Shown here one piece after another: positions 59,850-64,000 of a stretch of 64,000 bases of DNA. Under the pieces are notes generated by a model. That model was not told the DNA's origin, did not search any database, and saw nothing but the letters and a program-made list of their open reading frames with translations. The stretch is from Sipunculus nudus (taxonomy: Eukaryota > Annelida > Sipuncula > Golfingiida > Sipunculidae). The translations under genes and the position numbers were made by a program. Within the stretch, counting starts at the first letter, position 1; the number at the start of each line of letters is the position of its first letter. Where the stretch lies: NCBI GenBank assembly GCA_026874595.1, contig CM049311.1, forward strand, positions 12,181,676 through 12,245,675, given 5' to 3'.

Positions 59850-61760
59850 AATTGAAGAACATGAAACATGAATGTATGAAGTTCTTTGAATATTTCTTTC
59901 CAATTGACCAATAGTTTCCAATCAATGGCATAAATGAATACCATTGAAAGAAAAATTTCTCATGCAAGCCATGTTCTTTCCAATATTGAAAAGGCGTCAT
60001 ATCGTGACTATAATCTGGTGATCTCAACTGCAATGAAATCTTTCCAACAAATCATTATATTATCGATCTTAACATTTCTGTTCCTCTATTTTATTTGACT
60101 CCATAATTCTTGTTCACTATACAAAGCAGCTATGTTGACCTGAACATTTGGTTACTTTTCTCTTTTTTTTCCCAAATTCTTGCCAAAATTCTCCAATCAA
60201 AAATATTTCTGTATTCTGTGTTATCCGTTCAACTGAGCATTCCATAATTTCTTCCAAAATCTATCTTCCGTATACTAATATCTTTTATTAAGTCTAATGC
60301 GCGATGTCATTATAATTGACTATAAATGTGACGCATTTAACCCCCTCCCCTTTTGTTCTTCTTGAACTTATAGACTACGTGGCAATTTCACGGATTCTCC
60401 CTTTCATATAAAATAGTACAATTATTTTTCTATTTTTTTTTTACCCCGTTATGGATTTGGGTCGTTAGCAAATTGATATTGACTTTGGAAATAATAAAAG
60501 TTTTAACTATTTGGATTCATCCGTACAGGATCAGACTTCTCATACGCCATATTTTAGTAAATTTCATTCACCATATCTTTGCTTTTATAGAAATGTTCTC
60601 TCTTGCATTCTTAATTATCGTTAGAACAATACATACCAAGTATTTTATTCTTTTTTGGCACAGGATAACATGAAATATTAAGAGGTTTACTACACAAGTT
60701 TCTCAAACTCCCTATCCAATATCCTTTTTAATATTATATAATATATTCTTTTTATTATTTGAACCCACAATGCGATCCGAATAGTTCAATTGCTTCTAGA
60801 GACCTTTTTGCCGACTAAATATTATTTACAACTGCTACTTTATCATCGGCATACTGTACTAGCATTATTTCATCATTCGCTCTTATTATACCCTTTATTC
60901 TATCTATTTGTCTTTTTTACTTATTTAACATTTAAATTGACAAAATAAACCAATAAAAGGACAATTGATCCCCTTGTCTGACCTCTCTATATACTGGAAA
61001 AAGCCACATGTTGTTCCGTTGTTTATTACAGGGCTGCTAATATTATCATGTAATAAATTGACGAGAAAACCAAATTTCCTCATAAACGAGAACATAAATG
61101 GTAATTCCAACGATTCAAATCATTTTCAAAGTACATTGCTATTAGGCCATCCGAAAGATCATGATCCTTCGTATATTGCAGCAAGTCTTTAATTAATCGG
61201 ATATATATGTCCTTTGAATAAATGTAGGAAGAATGTTTGTCAGTCTGACAACTAAAGCTTTTTACAATGTTTGTAGCCCGTGTTTAACAAAGAGATTTGC
61301 CTGCAATTTTGAAACAAGGTTCTATCTTTCTTTTTATCTTACTGCCTGTCTTTGAGAGCTCGAAAGTTCTCATTTTAAAATTGAAGTATTAAAGGAATCG
61401 TTACAAAAATATGACAAAAAAAAAAATCAACACTTATACCGTGGTTACCTGGTTTTCCCATTAGAGAATGTCTTAATTGTTTTGAGACATTCTCAACCAA
61501 TGATTGGACGGTCAAGCCAATCAATATCATATTAATTTTGTTGAGGTCATTTATATTTTATAATCTTTCATTTTATTAGTATCTTTCCCAATTTTGTTCC
61601 ATTTTTCTAAATTCAGAAAGTATTTTGTGCTCTCTTCCCCTTTTATCGTGCCATCTAACCTATGATCTAATTCAAACGTTGTGTTTTTCATTATCTATCT
61701 CCTCAAGTTCAGTTTCAATTTTTATTATTATATACTGATCTATCCAGGGGTTATATTTAA
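59850..61760 (-). pseudogene. L1-like LINE reverse transcriptase, decayed
   Basis: On the minus strand, in order: GEESTKYFLNLEKW (61599-61640), typical of the segment before the RT domain of L1-type LINEs; VINNGTTCGFF followed by ERSDKG near 60975-61050 (RT block corresponding to ..ERGVRQG); and the catalytic QYADD (YADD at 60842-60853) inside MLVQYADDKVAVV, followed by AKRSLEAIELFGSHCG. Many stops and frame changes lie between. The 3' part toward 59850 is only weakly LINE-like. No ORF1, poly(A) or target duplication was identified. Confidence 0.7.
61464..61494. other. Perfect inverted repeat with an 11-base loop
   Basis: GAGAATGTCT and AGACATTCTC form a 10-bp stem. It lies in the decayed LINE region. 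It could fold in RNA or be chance. Confidence 0.6.
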
Positions 61761-62248
61761 AACACGATTTCATGTAATATTTCACATACAGCTGAACATC
61801 TTTATGGTTGATAATGCAAAAATTAAGAAGTGAATATATATAATATATGTTGGTTTGGTTTGTTAATATTCTTTTCGCTGTGTAACTGGTATAAATGTGT
61901 TAACACTTTGCAGACACTACTCCTTCACAGCAAAACAAAGATAAGTTAAAAGACCATGTATTTATTTAAATCTTCTTTTCAGAAAGAATAAAAACAACAA
62001 TTATAGACGTCTTAACGGTTGTAACCTTGTTGGTCAGAAAACATTGTTTCTCTAGAGTTAAATCTAATTTTTTACTAGCGAAATATCTCACTTATACATT
62101 TATAACTGTTTTTATTGAGATGGGTTTACATATGATTTCATGTTTAACTGGGCTATGTGACATTCGATTAAAATTCGACAGGCACAACGAAAACAGCATG
62201 TATGCAAACACTGTATAAACATTTGTTTTAATACACTTATCAAATTTA

Positions 62249-62284
<36 letters not shown>

Positions 62285-62287
62285 TTA

Positions 62288-62706
62288 TGTAACGGGTGTT
62301 CCCGGCAGAAGCCAAGGTCACCCGGCGTAAGTGATATCAAGGCAGCGATAGATATATAAAAGTCCGTTTATTCAGTAATATATATATATATTTATATATC
62401 CTGGAATGCTCTAATCCGGAATCCCTGCCTGCCAAGCACAAAATAAACACTCAGATACTTAAAATTTGATAAATATGATATATGGTATATACAATTCATT
62501 TAACGTGCACATTACAATTAATTATTTAGTTATATACAGAAGTAGTTGACATATTACTCGGTAACATATACATGGGAAAACACATAAATCAATATACAAA
62601 TGGACACACTTAAGGAAATCACATTTTAAGACCATGGCGTACTTCATGCAATAAATACAAATATTCATGCGTGTATAACAAATATACATTACCCAGTAGC
62701 GTTACA
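62288..62706 (-). repeat. Possible solo LTR
   Basis: TGTAACG at 62288 and CGTTACA ending at 62706 are perfect 7-bp inverted termini. On the minus strand the part near 62340-62375 has ATAAAC and TTTTATATATC elements in reach of the TACA end. No target duplication is visible, so the boundaries are tentative. Confidence 0.3.
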
Positions 62707-62840
62707 AATGGAATATAAACGTTTTTACAAAATATACTGAAACTAAAAACTTAATGTACCGAATTGGTTAAATGTTATGGTTTAAAAGTTCAGTAAAAAC
62801 AGTCCTTACCTGCCAAGCACAAAATAAACACTGATCAGTT
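62425..62840. repeat. Pair of direct repeats CTGCCAAGCACAAAATAAAC
   Basis: The block CTGCCAAGCACAAAATAAAC with ACT after it occurs near 62428 and again near 62811, about 383 bp apart. One copy lies inside and one outside the possible solo LTR. Confidence 0.65.
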
Positions 62841-64000
62841 CTCGGTGTAATGAGACTAAGGCTTGGCAGGGTGCGGGTCGGTCGGTGTGTTTGTCCGAAT
62901 GAAAACAATACAAAACAATAGAAAACCGGTTGTCGACTGGAAATCAATATGAGGCAATGCATGATCCAATGATCGTGTTTATTAGATCGTACAAATATAT
63001 ATTAGGTGCACATATCAATTCATAGTTTTAACTGTAGAGTGCTGACATCTAGTGGTATTCCCATCACTCAATTATTACCCTTTCTATGAAGGTGAAGTGC
63101 TGCTACCTTGTTGTACCTATCCTATTAGTAGTGCACTTGATTTTATTATTAGCTTTTCAAGGACAATAACATACCGTCACCTGGTGGTCACCCTGACGTC
63201 ATTTTTTAGGTAATTATGGTACCATAGTACGTCTATAGGGAGGCTGTATTGAAAGGCATATTCCTGACTAGCTTTTTTATTCCACGTCGTGTTTTTCTGA
63301 ATATACCTGTGTAAAATAATGTGTTGCCCTCCTATATGTCAGTGTGAATGGGCAGCTCCAACATATTACCTGAAAGTAAATATCTGGGGATTTGATATTA
63401 ATGATTATATCAGAGATATGATTTTGTCTAAATACATGGTTTTATAGTAACATATAAATGAGCTAAATATGTTATTATTCCGGTTTTTGTTTATGACAGA
63501 ATTCATCTTACGTGTTCTTATGAAACACTGACTTAATCTACTTGAAATGTTCGTAAAATTAATTGTTTGTCTATACAATACAGATGGTGCTAGTGTGTAA
63601 TTTCTGTAGATTTGTAGTATTAGATAAGTCTGTGGAAGACAGATGGAGCTAGTGTTTAAAACCTGCATAAAAATATAATGGAGTCTCTTTACATATCTAA
63701 TGGCAACTCTTATTCCACAAGAACACCTGCATGTACCAGTCTCATACATAGCCACCGAGTTGTTTCTTTGTTAAGGGCTGTATGCCATCCACTTTTGGAG
63801 GTGTGTTATGATAATTTCATTTCCCAAATTAATGCAAGGGAGGAGGACTAAATGCATTATTCCCTGATAGGTAAACACATTTAAAGTAAAATAGTATTAC
63901 CTTTTGTGTTGACAGAACATAAAGTGGGCCCCCTGAACCTTCCATAATTTATGACTCATTACTCTTAATGGTAATCACAAGTCCATAAAGATTAAAAATG
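62841..64000. other. Non-coding, nothing recognised
   Basis: The minus-strand frame 63405-63755 (116 codons) has no domain signature. Confidence 0.35.

Overview
This is a eukaryotic, AT-rich, intron-bearing window full of microsatellites and transposon remains. The cellular genes visible are C-type lectin (CTLD) and NACHT-LRR genes. With the SINE and satellite content, this suggests a marine lophotrochozoan, most likely a bivalve mollusc. The species assignment is inference; nothing in the window names the organism.

Left part (1-9 kb): a one-LTR Ty3/Gypsy-type insertion (41-2460, minus strand, decayed gag) sits inside an array of a roughly 128-bp tandem repeat. It is followed by a plus-strand multi-exon gene (3590-7803, open at its 5' side). 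Its exons join in phase to encode the C-terminal half of a CTLD, a Thr-rich stalk with an N-glycosylation sequon, one membrane helix with basic residues behind it, a short cytoplasmic linker, and a NACHT ATPase with leucine-rich repeats. This would be a surface lectin receptor with an NLR-type cytoplasmic engine, and it is the most interesting object here. Its reading frame is closed by a TAG, after which LRR-like sequence stays in frame for 44 more codons.

Middle (9-53 kb): mostly non-coding and repeats. The main object is an 8256-bp LTR element with an envelope gene (17247-25502, minus strand). It has 869-bp LTRs that differ at about ten sites and gag, protease, RT, RNase H, integrase and a baculovirus-F-like env, all interrupted by frameshifts or a deletion. 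Other objects are three copies of one tRNA-derived SINE, a non-autonomous hAT-type DNA transposon with an 8-bp target duplication (47837-49945), two loci of a roughly 330-bp tandem repeat that carries a CTCF-like core in each unit, and several degenerate satellites.

Right part (53-64 kb): a compact four-exon secreted CTLD gene (53408-54951, plus strand), a decayed CTLD fragment about 3 kb downstream, a decayed L1-like LINE reverse transcriptase on the minus strand (about 59.85-61.8 kb) and a possible solo LTR. The lectin and NACHT pieces at both ends suggest an innate-immune gene neighbourhood remodelled by mobile elements. All calls rest on reading the sequence; no database search was possible.
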